From Thiorhodococcus minor (GTDB lineage Bacteria; Pseudomonadota; Gammaproteobacteria; Chromatiales; Chromatiaceae), in NCBI RefSeq assembly GCF_010820565.1, contig NZ_JAAIJQ010000006.1, positions 52,562-116,561 on the forward strand: a stretch of DNA of 64,000 bases. The letters run 5' to 3'. A program made the position numbers and the translations under genes. This document shows positions 40,331-49,863 of the stretch, piece after piece. Each line of letters opens with the position of its first letter. Positions within the stretch are counted from its first letter, which is position 1. A model generated the notes under the pieces. It saw nothing but the letters and a program-made list of their open reading frames with translations, was not told the DNA's origin and searched no databases.

Positions 40331-40720
40331 TCAGTGCGCCGCCGCGCGCATGGCCTCTTCGCGCGTGTAGAAACGTCCGTCGCGGATGAACCCGGAGATG
40401 ACGCCGGGCTCGAGCTCGGCGACCTTGCCCTTGCTGTCGCGCGTGCGAATCCACTGGTCGGGCAGGCCGTCGAGGACATGGACAGGTGCGAGACGGCCGT
40501 CACTGAAACGTGACAGCGCACACTCGCCATTGCGGCTGTTCAGGTATCCCGGGCGGAAGCCGAGCGATTTGTTGTTCTGGCTGACGCCCTCTGTGTTCGC
40601 ATAGAGCAGGTTTTCGTCACGAAGTGACATTTCGCTCAGCACGCCCCGCATCCGGCGCGCGCGCTCCCGGTCTTGTTGATCATGGCTGATCGGCTGCTCT
40701 TGGATCTGCTCGATGTACAT
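40331..40720 (-). CDS. Conserved-looking small cytoplasmic protein, unknown function
   Basis: 129 residues, hydrophilic, no signal or membrane segment, with GFRPGYLNSRNGECALSRFSDG and PVHVLDGLPDQWIRTRD in the middle. No family recognised. The ATG at 40720 has GGGAG upstream. It could be a small regulator or stress protein; no function is inferred. Confidence 0.6.
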   Translation of the reverse strand: MYIEQIQEQPISHDQQDRERARRMRGVLSEMSLRDENLLYANTEGVSQNNKSLGFRPGYLNSRNGECALSRFSDGRLAPVHVLDGLPDQWIRTRDSKGKVAELEPGVISGFIRDGRFYTREEAMRAAAH

Positions 40721-40946
40721 ATCTTCGCTCCCTAGCTCGGTTGGCGAATGGCGGTCTTTGCCTACACCGCAGCATCACTCATGCCATTCTTTTCGAGAGG
40801 CTTTGCGGTGGATGCTGCGCGGCATCTGTCTTTCTCTGGCACGACCGGCAGCGCCTTGGTGTCGCGCTGAGGGCTTGCCTCCAAGGGGCTGAAGCGCGCC
40901 CTTGTCCACCCGCAGTTTCTCGAAGTCTCACCTTGTGAAGCCTCTC

Positions 40947-41411
40947 CTAGGGTATCGGCAGATTGCTCCCTTCCAGAACCCGTCTCAGCACGAAACTGGA
41001 GTGAACGCCTGAAACACCTTCCAAACGTGTGATCTTGTTCAAGAGAAAGTCCTGGTAGGCATCCATGTCGCGGACGACGACCTTGAGCTGATAGTCCGCC
41101 TCCCGGCCGGTGATCAGCAGGCATTCGAGCACTTCCGGCATGTCCTTGACGGCGGCATCGAAGCGCTCGAAGCGCTCGGGGGTGTGTCTGTCCATGGAGA
41201 TGCTGAGAATCACCATGAGGCTCAATCCGAGCTTCTGAGCGTCCAGAGTGGCCCGATAGCCTGTGATGAGGCCGGCCTCTTCGAGCGCGCGAACCCGTCG
41301 CAGGCAGGGCGAGGGGGAGAGGCCGATGCGGTCCGCGAGCTCCTGGTTGCTGATACGGCCGTCCTGCTGAAGCTCGGCGAGGATGCGGCGGTCGTAGCGG
41401 TCGATCTTCAC
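40947..41411 (-). CDS. Lrp/AsnC-family transcriptional regulator
   Basis: 154 residues: an N-terminal winged helix (about 1-60; DRRILAELQQDGRISNQELA, SPSPCLRRVRALEEAGLITGY) and a C-terminal RAM ligand-binding domain. It starts at GTG 41411 with a strong AGGAGG. Feast/famine regulators respond to amino acids; the nearest divergent gene is leuA, about 700 bases away across a repeat, so regulation of leucine synthesis is possible but not shown. Confidence 0.92.
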   Translation of the reverse strand: MKIDRYDRRILAELQQDGRISNQELADRIGLSPSPCLRRVRALEEAGLITGYRATLDAQKLGLSLMVILSISMDRHTPERFERFDAAVKDMPEVLECLLITGREADYQLKVVVRDMDAYQDFLLNKITRLEGVSGVHSSFVLRRVLEGSNLPIP

Positions 41412-41778
41412 TGAGTCCTCCTGATGAAGCGCTCATGCGCCATGCGGTTGCCGGCTGGGCAGGGTCCGCTGCAGCTCTGATGCTGTCTAGCCAAGTTAAT
41501 TTAGCAGAATCTTGCTCAAATGATGTGAATGGCGCCCTTATTGGCAATCACCTGCCGCGCGACCTTGCGTAAGCTTTCAACCGTCGGCTTACCGGCCGGC
41601 ACTCAGGCAAGCGCCCACAAGGCGTGCGTCGACCAGGCTCCCAGTCCCAACCAGGAGAGGAGCGGATCCGGCCTGACCAAGGCGGCGGAACAAAGAGACC
41701 CCAGACGCCAGATGCCTTCGCGGCATCGCTGCGTCTCGGAGCTGGAAGGCTTGGACCTTCTGGCTCCCGATGCTTCAA
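41412..41778. other. Gene-free stretch between the Lrp gene and repeat copy C
   Basis: About 370 bases with no supported gene. AT-rich sequence near 41495-41530 (TTAATTTAGCAGAATCTTGC) could include the regulator's promoter. No leader peptide or T-box for leuA is visible. Confidence 0.4.
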
Positions 41779-42058
41779 CCTAGATTCGGCAATTGGAACC
41801 GCAAAGGCGTGAAGGACAGGAGGAAAACAGAGGCTTGCATCGCCGCCTCGCCTCAGCCTCTGACTGAGCATCGCGGCCTTGATCGTCACTTGGACCTGTA
41901 GGGTGGACGAGCGAGAGCGAAGTCCACCGAATCCCGCGCCGGCGTTGGTGGGCTGCGCTAGTCCACCCTGCGGCGGGACGCCGGGACAATCGATGGTCGA
42001 CGCCAGCATCGCTTCGCAGACAAGGTATTGAAATCCTTTGTGATCTTTGCGGCCCAAC
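41779..42058 (+). repeat. Dispersed MITE-like repeat, copy C, interrupted
   Basis: Begins CCTAGATTCGGCAATTGGAA like copy A and ends with the TATTGAAATCCTTTG...TTTGCGG segment. Its centre is enlarged by about 120 bases, including a separate inverted repeat at 41899-41970. It lies just upstream of leuA and may affect its leader. Confidence 0.75.
41899..41970. repeat. Inverted repeat nested in repeat copy C
   Basis: TAGGGTGGACGAGC with GAAGTCCACC on the left, GGTGGGC and TAGTCCACCCTG on the right: arms based on GGGTGGAC / GTCCACCC. It resembles common gammaproteobacterial GGTGGAC palindromes and seems to have inserted into copy C, as copies A and B lack it. Confidence 0.7.
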
Positions 42059-42118
42059 TGCACCCATTAGGTTCAACGGCTTACAGACACCTTGAAAGAC
42101 CGACCCAGGGAGAGCCCC

Positions 42119-43786
42119 ATGAGCAGCTTCGACCACCGCAGATACCGCCCTGGCCCGGTGGTGGATTTACCCAATCGCCAATGGCCGAACAAAACCGTCC
42201 AAGCCGCGCCCATCTGGGCTAGCGTGGACCTTCGCGATGGGAATCAGGCCCTTTTCGAGCCGATGAGCGTGGCTCAGAAGCGGCGGCTTTGGGGACTGCT
42301 CGTCAGGCTCGGCTTCAAGGAGATCGAGGTGGGTTTTCCGGCGGCGAGTCAGCCGGACTACGATTTCGTGCGCTGGCTGATCGAGGAGGACCAGATCCCG
42401 GAGGACGTCACCATTCAGGTCCTGGTCCAGGCGCGCGAGGAGCTGATCCGGCGCACCTATGAGGCACTGCGCGGTGTGCGTCAGGCGATCGTGCACGTCT
42501 ACAACTCGACCTCCCCGGCCCAGCGCGACTGGGTCTTCGGCCAGGGCAGGGAAGGCGTCAAGGCCATCGCACGCCAGGGCGCGGTCTGGGTGCGGCAGAT
42601 GGCGGCCGAGTATCCGCAGACGCGCTGGACCTTCCAGTACTCGCCGGAGAGCTTCACCGCGACCGAGATGGACTATGCGGTCGAGGTCTGCGATGCGGTG
42701 CTGGACGTTTGGGAGCCGACGCCCGAGCGCCCCTGCATCATCAATCTGCCTGCGACCGTGGAGGTATCCAGCCCGAACGTCTTCGCCGATCAGGTCGAGT
42801 ATTTCGCGACCCACATCCGTCGGCGAGAGGGGATCCTGCTCTCCGTGCATACGCACAACGATCGCGGTGGCGCCGTGGCCGCGGCGGAGCTGGCGATGCT
42901 GGCCGGGGCGGACCGGGTCGAGGGCACCTTGCTGGGGAATGGCGAGCGGACCGGAAACGCCGATCTCTTGACGCTGGCGATGAATCTCTACAGCCAAGGG
43001 ATCGATCCCGGACTGGACCTGAGCCAGCCCGACGAGATCATCGAGGTCTGCACCCAGTGCACGGGTCTGCCGGTCCATCCGCGGCATCCCTGGGTCGGCG
43101 AGCTGGTCTACACGGCCTTCTCCGGGAGCCATCAAGACGCCATCCGCAAGTGTCTGGCGCGTCAAGGCGATGACACCGCCTGGCAGGTCGCCTATCTGCC
43201 GATCGACCCGCAGGACGTCGGCCGCAGCTATCAGGCGGTCATCCGGGTCAACAGTCAGTCGGGAAAGGGCGGCGTTGCCTTTGTGCTGGAGCGCGAGTAC
43301 GGCCTGGTGCTGCCGCGCTGGATGCAGGCCGAGCTGGCCAGACTGGTCCAGCGCGAGACCGAGGCGCGCGGCGGCGTCATGGACGCGGCCAGCATTCGCG
43401 CGGTCTTCGAGCGGTCATTCATTGTGGACCAGACCCCGGATCGTCTGCTCGGCTACAGCCTGGACCGCAACGGACATGACCGTATCCAGGTGCGGATCCG
43501 TGGGGCCGAGGGGGTGAGCATGCTGCATGGCGAAGGGCAGGGCGCCATCGCCGCCTTCGTGGACGCCTGGACGCGCTGGAGCGGTCGCCGGCTCAGCGTC
43601 CTGGACTACCAGGAGCATGCGATCGGCGAGGGAACGGATGCGGAGGCGGCGGCCTATGTCCGGCTGGAGGTCGACGGCGAGCGTGTCGCGGGCGCGGCCA
43701 TCGATGGAGACACGGTTGCGGCCTCGCTGCGGGCCGTCATCTCCGCCCTGAATCGGGCGCGAGCCGCGACAGCGCAGGCCGCCTGA
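42119..43786 (+). CDS. leuA: 2-isopropylmalate synthase (LeuA, long single-chain type)
   Basis: Condenses acetyl-CoA with 2-ketoisovalerate, the first step of leucine synthesis. The DRE-TIM barrel shows SVDLRDGNQAL, HTHNDRGG (metal His pair) and GNGERTGNADL; the C-terminal LeuA dimer/regulatory domain (about 430-555) binds leucine for feedback inhibition. The 555-residue length and RRYRPGP start fit the LeuA2 class. GGGAGAG precedes the ATG at 42119. Repeat copy C ends about 60 bases upstream. Confidence 0.95.
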   Translation: MSSFDHRRYRPGPVVDLPNRQWPNKTVQAAPIWASVDLRDGNQALFEPMSVAQKRRLWGLLVRLGFKEIEVGFPAASQPDYDFVRWLIEEDQIPEDVTIQVLVQAREELIRRTYEALRGVRQAIVHVYNSTSPAQRDWVFGQGREGVKAIARQGAVWVRQMAAEYPQTRWTFQYSPESFTATEMDYAVEVCDAVLDVWEPTPERPCIINLPATVEVSSPNVFADQVEYFATHIRRREGILLSVHTHNDRGGAVAAAELAMLAGADRVEGTLLGNGERTGNADLLTLAMNLYSQGIDPGLDLSQPDEIIEVCTQCTGLPVHPRHPWVGELVYTAFSGSHQDAIRKCLARQGDDTAWQVAYLPIDPQDVGRSYQAVIRVNSQSGKGGVAFVLEREYGLVLPRWMQAELARLVQRETEARGGVMDAASIRAVFERSFIVDQTPDRLLGYSLDRNGHDRIQVRIRGAEGVSMLHGEGQGAIAAFVDAWTRWSGRRLSVLDYQEHAIGEGTDAEAAAYVRLEVDGERVAGAAIDGDTVAASLRAVISALNRARAATAQAA

Positions 43787-43942
43787 CGCGGGGGCGGTCA
43801 GGGTCGGCAGGGATGCCTCGGCCCGATCCAATGCGATCGCTCAAGCGAAAACCACGACCTGCTCCACAGCGTGACGATTCGATTTCAGGGATACTCAGGC
43901 CCTGATCTCAATCGGTATGCTGTAAAGCCTCTCGCTCCCTCA

Positions 43943-45169
43943 ATGATAAAGAAGATCGCTATCGACCAGCTGCAGGTCGGCATGTATGTGCACGATCTCA
44001 ACTGCGGCTGGATGGACCACGGCTTCCTGCGCAGCCAGTTCGCGGTGAAATCTCCCGAGACCCTGCAGCAGATTCGGCGCACTGGGACGCGCGAGCTCTA
44101 TATCGACACGGAGAAGGGTGCCGATGCTTCACCGGCGCCGAGCGAAGCCGAGGTCATCGCCGGACTGGAGGGCGGGCTGGGCGAGATCGCCCAAGACGAG
44201 CATCCCGACGCGCGACCTGTCTCCCTGGCCCAGGAGCGCGCTCAGGCGAAGCGTATCCATGGCGAGGCCGTCAATCTGGTTGCTGGCCTCATGGAGGACG
44301 TGCGGCTGGGGCGGCAGATCGATCTGGAGCGGACGCAGCCGGTCGTTGGCGCCATGGTCGGCTCGATCTTCCGCAATCCGAACGCACTCATGGGACTGGC
44401 ACGCATCCGGCGCATGGATCGCTACACCTTCGAGCACTCGGTCAATGTCTCCGTGCTCATGGTCTCATTCGCGCGCAGCCTGGAGCTCGACCAGAATCTG
44501 ATCCATGAGATCGGCATGGGGGCCTTGCTGCACGATATCGGCAAGATCCTGGTCCCGCCCGAGATCCTAAACAAGCCGGGCAAGCTGACCGACGCGGAGT
44601 TCGTCGTGATGCGCAATCACGTGGTCCACAGCCGTGACACGCTCGCGAAGATCCCGGGCTTTCCGCCGGCCGCCCTGGCGGTCGCCGCGGAGCACCATGA
44701 GCGCGCCGATGGCAGCGGCTATCCGGGCAAGAAGGATCTCAAGGGGATCAGCCTCGCGGGAAAGATGGCTTCGATCGTCGATGTCTATGACGCCATCACT
44801 TCAGATCGGGTCTACCACAAGGGGATGGAGCCGCATCAGGCGCTTCGTAAGCTGCTGGAATGGAGCGCGCATCACTTCGATCCGCAGTTGGTCCAGCAAT
44901 TCGTTCGCTGCGTCGGCATCTATCCGGTGGGGACCCTGGTGATGCTCGAGAGCGGGCGACTGGGGGTGGTCCTGGAGACCGGCCGGGAGGAGCTGTTCCA
45001 TCCCGTGGTTCGTGTTGTGATGGATGCCAAGCACCGCCGCTATCTGCCGGTCGAGGATCTCGATCTCGCGCGCCAGCCCAAGGGGCGTCCAGATCGCATC
45101 CTCAGTGCGGAGTCGCCGCAACGGTGGCGGATCGAGCCCGAGGAGATTCTGCAGATGCCGCTCCGGTAG
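43943..45169 (+). CDS. HD-GYP domain protein with DUF3391 N-terminus (paralogue 1)
   Basis: Cyclic-di-GMP phosphodiesterase type. The DUF3391 domain (about 1-130: QVGMYVHDLNCGWMDHGF) precedes HD-GYP (about 170-340) with LLHDIGKILVPP, EHHERADGSGYP and SIVDVYDAITSDR. The HD, HH and GYP motifs are intact, so activity is expected. The MIKKI start at 43943 matches the start of its paralogue at 46018-47247 and is preferred over the longer frame beginning at 43871. The product is 408 residues. No SD sequence is obvious. Confidence 0.92.
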   Translation: MIKKIAIDQLQVGMYVHDLNCGWMDHGFLRSQFAVKSPETLQQIRRTGTRELYIDTEKGADASPAPSEAEVIAGLEGGLGEIAQDEHPDARPVSLAQERAQAKRIHGEAVNLVAGLMEDVRLGRQIDLERTQPVVGAMVGSIFRNPNALMGLARIRRMDRYTFEHSVNVSVLMVSFARSLELDQNLIHEIGMGALLHDIGKILVPPEILNKPGKLTDAEFVVMRNHVVHSRDTLAKIPGFPPAALAVAAEHHERADGSGYPGKKDLKGISLAGKMASIVDVYDAITSDRVYHKGMEPHQALRKLLEWSAHHFDPQLVQQFVRCVGIYPVGTLVMLESGRLGVVLETGREELFHPVVRVVMDAKHRRYLPVEDLDLARQPKGRPDRILSAESPQRWRIEPEEILQMPLR

Positions 45170-45347
45170 CGAGACGCGATTTGGCCTAAGGGCCAAGCAG
45201 CCCGTTTCTGGCGATCTGCGGGGCTCGGCAGGGGGATGGTCGTGTGTGGGGGGAGTCTGGTCGATCGGCGCGCTGTCCTTGCACGGTCGCGGTGGATTCT
45301 GTCGGGACGTCCCTGTCCCTGCTCGGCAGCGTTGCGGAGAGACTCGA

Positions 45348-45683
45348 CTAGCGGGCGGAGGCCGCCAAGCCGGAGTCCTGCGGGACAACGCTGAAGGCGT
45401 TGCTCATGATGCGCGGGAGCCGCTGCAAGATCTCGGGATGATCCGTGAGCACGACGACGGTTGCGCCAATGCGCTGCAGTTGCTCGTTGAGCAGCCAGAG
45501 CAGCGCCATCCCGGAGTCGAACACACGCTCTAGCTCGGTCAAGTCCAGTATGCAGGTTCTCAGCGTGGAAGGGATCTTGAGAAAGAGCTGACAGACTTCT
45601 TGCGTGATCGTGAGATCCAGATCACCATGAAACGAAAGGTCGAGCCGATCCTCGCTCTCGATAAACGACGTAATCATCGGCAT
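45348..45683 (-). CDS. STAS-domain anti-anti-sigma-like protein
   Basis: A 111-residue single STAS domain: LDLSFHGDLDLTITQEVCQLF, CILDLTELERVFDSGMALL and a VVVLTDHPEIL strand. The Ser in DSGMALL is where SpoIIAA-type proteins are phosphorylated. The strong AGGAGGTAA before the ATG at 45683 sets the start. It lies between two HD-GYP paralogues, suggesting a link to c-di-GMP or partner-switch signalling (inference). No anti-sigma kinase is nearby. Confidence 0.87.
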   Translation of the reverse strand: MPMITSFIESEDRLDLSFHGDLDLTITQEVCQLFLKIPSTLRTCILDLTELERVFDSGMALLWLLNEQLQRIGATVVVLTDHPEILQRLPRIMSNAFSVVPQDSGLAASAR

Positions 45684-46017
45684 GACTGCCTTACCTCCTG
45701 TGGATTTGCCGATCACCGGTCGTGCCGGCTCTCGACAGTCGCGCTCGGTGTCTTCGAGCACCCAGTGCGTCCTAAAATCGCCTGGGCTTTATTATGGACC
45801 CATTGATCGGGCATCGCCCAGTGCTTTCCTAGGAGCCTTTCGCCGTAAACCAATGGCCATCCCTTGGCAGGCGCCCCCAATTCTCCAATTATAACGGAAA
45901 TGGAACATTTCCCAAGTCCGTACGATTACTCACGCGGCGTGCGCCTTTCACACTTCTTGCGGATTCGAGGGCGCTGTTGCTGCTTTGCTCGGTCACTTTC
46001 GAGGGGGGAAGTAGGTC
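45684..46017. other. Gene-free stretch between the STAS gene and HD-GYP paralogue 2
   Basis: About 330 bases, partly AT-rich (near 45775-45800 and 45887-45910, with CAATTATAACGG resembling a -10). It likely carries the STAS gene promoter. No gene supported. Confidence 0.4.
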
Positions 46018-47247
46018 CTACTTGGAGGGGAGCTGCAGGACCTCGATCGGTTCGATACCCCAGCGGCCGGGCAGCTCGGCGCCCATGATTCGCTCTTCGG
46101 ATCCCGGGGCGAGCTTCGAGAGGTCGAGGTCTTGGATGCTCAAGTAGCGCTTCTGAGTGTCCATCACGATGCGGACGACTGGGTGGAAGGGCCCCTCCTT
46201 GCCGGACTCGATCACGACGCCGAGCCGGTCGCTGTGCAGGCGGACCAGGGTGCCGACTGGATAGATGCCGACGCAGCGGATGAAGTGCTGGACCAGCTCT
46301 GGGTTGAAGTGATACCTGCTCCACTCGAGCAGTTTGCGGAGGGCCTCGTGCGGCTCCATCGCCTTGCTGCTGTAGATGCGCTCCGAGGTGATGGCATCGT
46401 AGACGTCGACGATGGCGGCCATCTGGCCGTAGCGGCTGATCTGGTCGCCCTTGCGCTGGTTGGGGTAGCCGCTACCGTCCATGCGCTCATGATGCTCGGC
46501 GATGATCGCCAAGGCAATCTTGGGGATGTCCGGCATGCTGGCGGCGGCACGGAAGCCCTGGGCGACATGCTCGCGCATCTGGGTAAGCTCGGTCTCGGTG
46601 AGGCGTCCCGGCTTGTTCAAGACGGAGATGGGCAGATAGGTCTTGCCGATGTCGTGGAGGAGACCGCCGATTGCCAGGTCGCTCAGGACGTCGCGGTCGA
46701 GTCCGAGCGTTTGCCCGAAGGCGACCAGAAGGGTCGAGACATTGACGCCATGCTCGAGCTGATAGCGCCCCAGGCGGCGAACGCGCGAGTAGCCCATGAG
46801 GGCATCCGGGTTGCGACAGACCGAAGCGACCAAGTCGTCCGCCAAGGGCCGAACGTGCTCAAGGCTCAGCGGCCGTTTCGCGCGGATATCGGCGGTGAGT
46901 CCGCTCAGCAGTCCAAGCGCCTCGTTTTGGATGCGACGGGCATGGAGACGCTCTTCCGCGAGCGAGACCGCGTGCTCTTCGGACGGATTTTCCTCGGCGG
47001 CCACCTGGGCCAGGTCTTGCTCCAGGGCCTCTTCGACCTCGAGCTCCGTCGGGGCCTCGGAGACATCCAGTCCACGCTCAGTGTCGATATAGAGGTCGCG
47101 AATGCCGATGTCGCGGATACGCGCAAGGGCTTCGTCGCCCTTGACCAGGAAGCGATTGCGGATGAACCCATGGTCCATCCAGCCGCAGTTGAGGTCGTGC
47201 ACATACATGCCGACCGCAAGCTGCTCGACCCCGATCTTCTTGATCAT
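46018..47247 (-). CDS. HD-GYP domain protein with DUF3391 N-terminus (paralogue 2)
   Basis: 409 residues, close paralogue of the protein at 43943-45169 along its whole length: the same MIKKI start, VGMYVHDLNCGWMDHGF, LLHDIGKTYLP, EHHERMDGSGYP, IVDVYDAITSER and a C-terminal VGIYPVGTLV domain. All HD-GYP catalytic motifs are kept, predicting c-di-GMP hydrolysis. It lies 52 bases after recN on the same strand, so it may be transcribed with nadK-recN. Confidence 0.92.
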   Translation of the reverse strand: MIKKIGVEQLAVGMYVHDLNCGWMDHGFIRNRFLVKGDEALARIRDIGIRDLYIDTERGLDVSEAPTELEVEEALEQDLAQVAAEENPSEEHAVSLAEERLHARRIQNEALGLLSGLTADIRAKRPLSLEHVRPLADDLVASVCRNPDALMGYSRVRRLGRYQLEHGVNVSTLLVAFGQTLGLDRDVLSDLAIGGLLHDIGKTYLPISVLNKPGRLTETELTQMREHVAQGFRAAASMPDIPKIALAIIAEHHERMDGSGYPNQRKGDQISRYGQMAAIVDVYDAITSERIYSSKAMEPHEALRKLLEWSRYHFNPELVQHFIRCVGIYPVGTLVRLHSDRLGVVIESGKEGPFHPVVRIVMDTQKRYLSIQDLDLSKLAPGSEERIMGAELPGRWGIEPIEVLQLPSK

Positions 47248-47299
47248 GACCTGACCTCTCGAGGCGGTGCCTGCCGGCAGGATGCCGAATTCCTCGCCA

Positions 47300-48970
47300 T
47301 CATCCGCTCGCCCAGCCTAGCATCTCGCTCGCGTGGTCACGTGTGCGCGCGGTGATCTCGGTGCCGCCGAGCATGCGGGCGATCTCGTCGACGCGGGTCG
47401 CCTCGTCGAGCGGCTCGATACGGGTATGGGTTTCTCCGCCGACCGCCTCTTTGCGCACGCGCAATTGCTGATGCGCCTGGGCCGCGACCTGCGGCAGGTG
47501 GGTGACGCATAGCACCTGGCGCGCGTCGCCGAGCCGCCGCAGCAGACGGCCGACGATCTCGGCGACGCCGCCGCCGATCCCGACGTCGACCTCGTCGAAC
47601 ACCAATGTTGGCACAGTGCCGCACTCGGCCGTCGCAACCTGGATCGCAAGGCTGATACGCGAGAGCTCGCCGCCAGAGGCGACCTTGGCTAGCGGCTGCA
47701 TCGGCTGTCCCGGGTTGGCGCTGACGAGGAGCTCGACACGCTCCAGTCCAGCCGCGCCGACGCGCTCCTCGGCGAGTGCCTCGAGCTCGATGCTGAGCCG
47801 CCCGCCGGCCATCCCGAGCTGCTGCATGGCTTCGGAAACGGTCTCGGCGAGCCGCTCGGCCGCGGCGCAGCGCTCCGCGCTGAGCTTGCGGGCATGCTCC
47901 ATGAAGGTCTTCCAGGCCGCGTCGCGACGCTGGCGCAGGTCGCCGAGCGTGACCCCCGCCTGCTCCAGGCGCTCCAGCTCGGTCTGACGCTCCGCCAGCA
48001 GCTCCGGGAGCTGGGCGGGAAAGACGCGGTGCTTGCGCGCCAGGTCGTGGACCTGCGCCAGGCGGCTCTCGACCTCTTGAAGCGCGGCGGGATCCAAGTC
48101 CAGCCCGTCGAGATAGTGACGCAGCCCGGCGGCCGCCTCGCCGACATGGATGCTGGCCGTCTCGAGCAGATCACGGCTTTCGCCGAGCCCGGGGTCGATG
48201 GTGGCCAGCTCGGTGATCTCGGTGGTCGCGAGCCCGAGCTGGTCGGCGATGGCGGGCTCGCCCTCGGAGAGCAGCTGGAGGATGCCGCCCGCGGTCTCCT
48301 GCAGCCGGCCGAGGTGGCTGAGCCGGCGCTGCTCCTGGTCGAGCTGCTCGATGTCCTCGCCCGACATGCCGAGTGCGCCGAGCTCCTCGACTTGAAAGCG
48401 CAGCAGCTCCAGGCGATCGGCGCGGTCCTGGCTCGCCGCCTCCAGCTCCGCGAGCTGGTGATCCAGGTCGCGATAGGCGCGAAATGCGCTCGCCGTCGCC
48501 GTGGCCCTGTCGGCATGGCCGCCATAGGCATCCAGGAGGTCGCGCTGGGCGTTCGCCCGCAGGAGCGATTGATGCGCGTGCTGTCCGTGGATGTCGATCA
48601 AGAGGTCGCCGAGCGCGCGCAGCTGCGCGCCGGAGACGGCGCTCCCGTTGATGAAGGCGCGGGAGCGCCCCGCGCGCACGATGCGTCGGCGGATGATGCA
48701 CAGACCGTCATCGTCCAGACCCTGCTCGATGAGCCAGGCGCTGGCGGCTGGCGCCGCGCCGAGGTCGACCTCGCAGAGGATCTCGGCCCGCTCGGAGCCC
48801 GCGCGAATCATGGACACGTCGGCCTTGTCGCCGAGCACCAGACCGAGCGCGTCGATCAGGATGGACTTTCCGGCACCGGTTTCGCCTGTGAGGGCGGTCA
48901 TGCCGCGGCGACAGTCCAGCTCCAGGTGACTGACGATCGCCAAATCCCTGACCTGCAAATGTGTCAGCAT
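47300..48970 (-). CDS. recN: DNA repair protein RecN
   Basis: SMC-like ATPase that helps recombinational repair of double-strand breaks. GETGAGKSI Walker A near residue 30-38, a long coiled coil (about 160-370) and a C-terminal head with the ASGGELSR signature and VFDEVDVGIGG Walker B. The 556-residue length is normal. The start overlaps the nadK 3' end by seven bases. A LexA box was not identified. Confidence 0.96.
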   Translation of the reverse strand: MLTHLQVRDLAIVSHLELDCRRGMTALTGETGAGKSILIDALGLVLGDKADVSMIRAGSERAEILCEVDLGAAPAASAWLIEQGLDDDGLCIIRRRIVRAGRSRAFINGSAVSGAQLRALGDLLIDIHGQHAHQSLLRANAQRDLLDAYGGHADRATATASAFRAYRDLDHQLAELEAASQDRADRLELLRFQVEELGALGMSGEDIEQLDQEQRRLSHLGRLQETAGGILQLLSEGEPAIADQLGLATTEITELATIDPGLGESRDLLETASIHVGEAAAGLRHYLDGLDLDPAALQEVESRLAQVHDLARKHRVFPAQLPELLAERQTELERLEQAGVTLGDLRQRRDAAWKTFMEHARKLSAERCAAAERLAETVSEAMQQLGMAGGRLSIELEALAEERVGAAGLERVELLVSANPGQPMQPLAKVASGGELSRISLAIQVATAECGTVPTLVFDEVDVGIGGGVAEIVGRLLRRLGDARQVLCVTHLPQVAAQAHQQLRVRKEAVGGETHTRIEPLDEATRVDEIARMLGGTEITARTRDHASEMLGWASG

Positions 48971-49863
48971 GGCTTGGCTCTTCTCGAATTGTGGCCGCCC
49001 CAGTGCAGCTTGGCGCGCAGGATCTCGTAGTGGTCGTGCCCCTTGGGATGCAGCAGATGGACCCGATCCGGGTGGCGCGCGACGAGCACACGCTCATTTT
49101 CCGCCAGCCGCAGGTCGGTCTGGCCGTCGCAGGTGACCTGGACGTGGCCGACGTCATGGGCGTGTATGCGAACCTCGATCTGCCGGTCGCCGGGCACCAC
49201 GAGGGGGCGGTTGCTCAGATCGTGCGGGCAGATCGGCACCAGTAGGATGGCGTCCAATGCGGGGTCGACCAAGGGTCCGCCCCCAGAGAGCGCGTAGGCG
49301 GTCGAGCCGGTCGGCGTCGCGATGATGAGTCCGTCTGAGCGCTGTGCGCTGACGAAGGCGCCATCGATGTAAATCTCCAGCTCGATCATGCGCGCCGTGT
49401 TCCACTTGTGGATGGCGACGTCGTTCAATGCCGCGTGCGGCGCACCGGCGCCGTCCGGACCCATGATGCGTGCGCTCAGCATGGAGCGTGTGTCGGAGAT
49501 CAGCTCGCCGGCGAGGGTCTGATCGACCGCGGATGCGATGTCTTCCGGGGAAACGTCGACGAGGAAGCCGAGACGCCCGAGATTGATACCCATGAGCGGG
49601 ACGCCGAACGCCGACATGCTGCGTGCCGCGTGGAGCAGTGTGCCGTCGCCGCCGACCACGATCACCAGCTCGCAGCGCGTGCCGATCTCATCGATGGTCT
49701 GCGCCCTGGCAATGGGAGCATCTAATAGGTGTGCGCTCTCCGCATCCAGCAGGACTTGGAGGCGGTGGGCGTTCAGGTGCTGCAGCAGCTGGCGCAGGGT
49801 CGCGCGCACGCGCTCGGGGTCACCTTGCTTGGCGATGATGCCGACGGTGGAGAAGGGCGGCAT
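48964..49863 (-). CDS. nadK: NAD kinase
   Basis: Phosphorylates NAD to NADP. The 299-residue protein has VVVGGDGTLLHAAR (GGDG, about residues 68-81), GINLGRLGFL, LNDVAIHK and the TPTGSTAYALSGGGP glycine-rich motif. It overlaps recN, the usual nadK-recN order in gammaproteobacteria, and is divergent from hrcA across 500 bases. No strong ribosome binding site. Confidence 0.96.
   Translation of the reverse strand: MPPFSTVGIIAKQGDPERVRATLRQLLQHLNAHRLQVLLDAESAHLLDAPIARAQTIDEIGTRCELVIVVGGDGTLLHAARSMSAFGVPLMGINLGRLGFLVDVSPEDIASAVDQTLAGELISDTRSMLSARIMGPDGAGAPHAALNDVAIHKWNTARMIELEIYIDGAFVSAQRSDGLIIATPTGSTAYALSGGGPLVDPALDAILLVPICPHDLSNRPLVVPGDRQIEVRIHAHDVGHVQVTCDGQTDLRLAENERVLVARHPDRVHLLHPKGHDHYEILRAKLHWGGHNSRRAKPC

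Noticed and set aside
41899..41970. Small structured RNA gene
   Set aside because: Palindromic repeat features without promoter or known RNA motif.
41412..42118. Possible attenuator or T-box before leuA
   Set aside because: No leucine-rich leader peptide or T-box sequence; the region is filled by repeat copy C.
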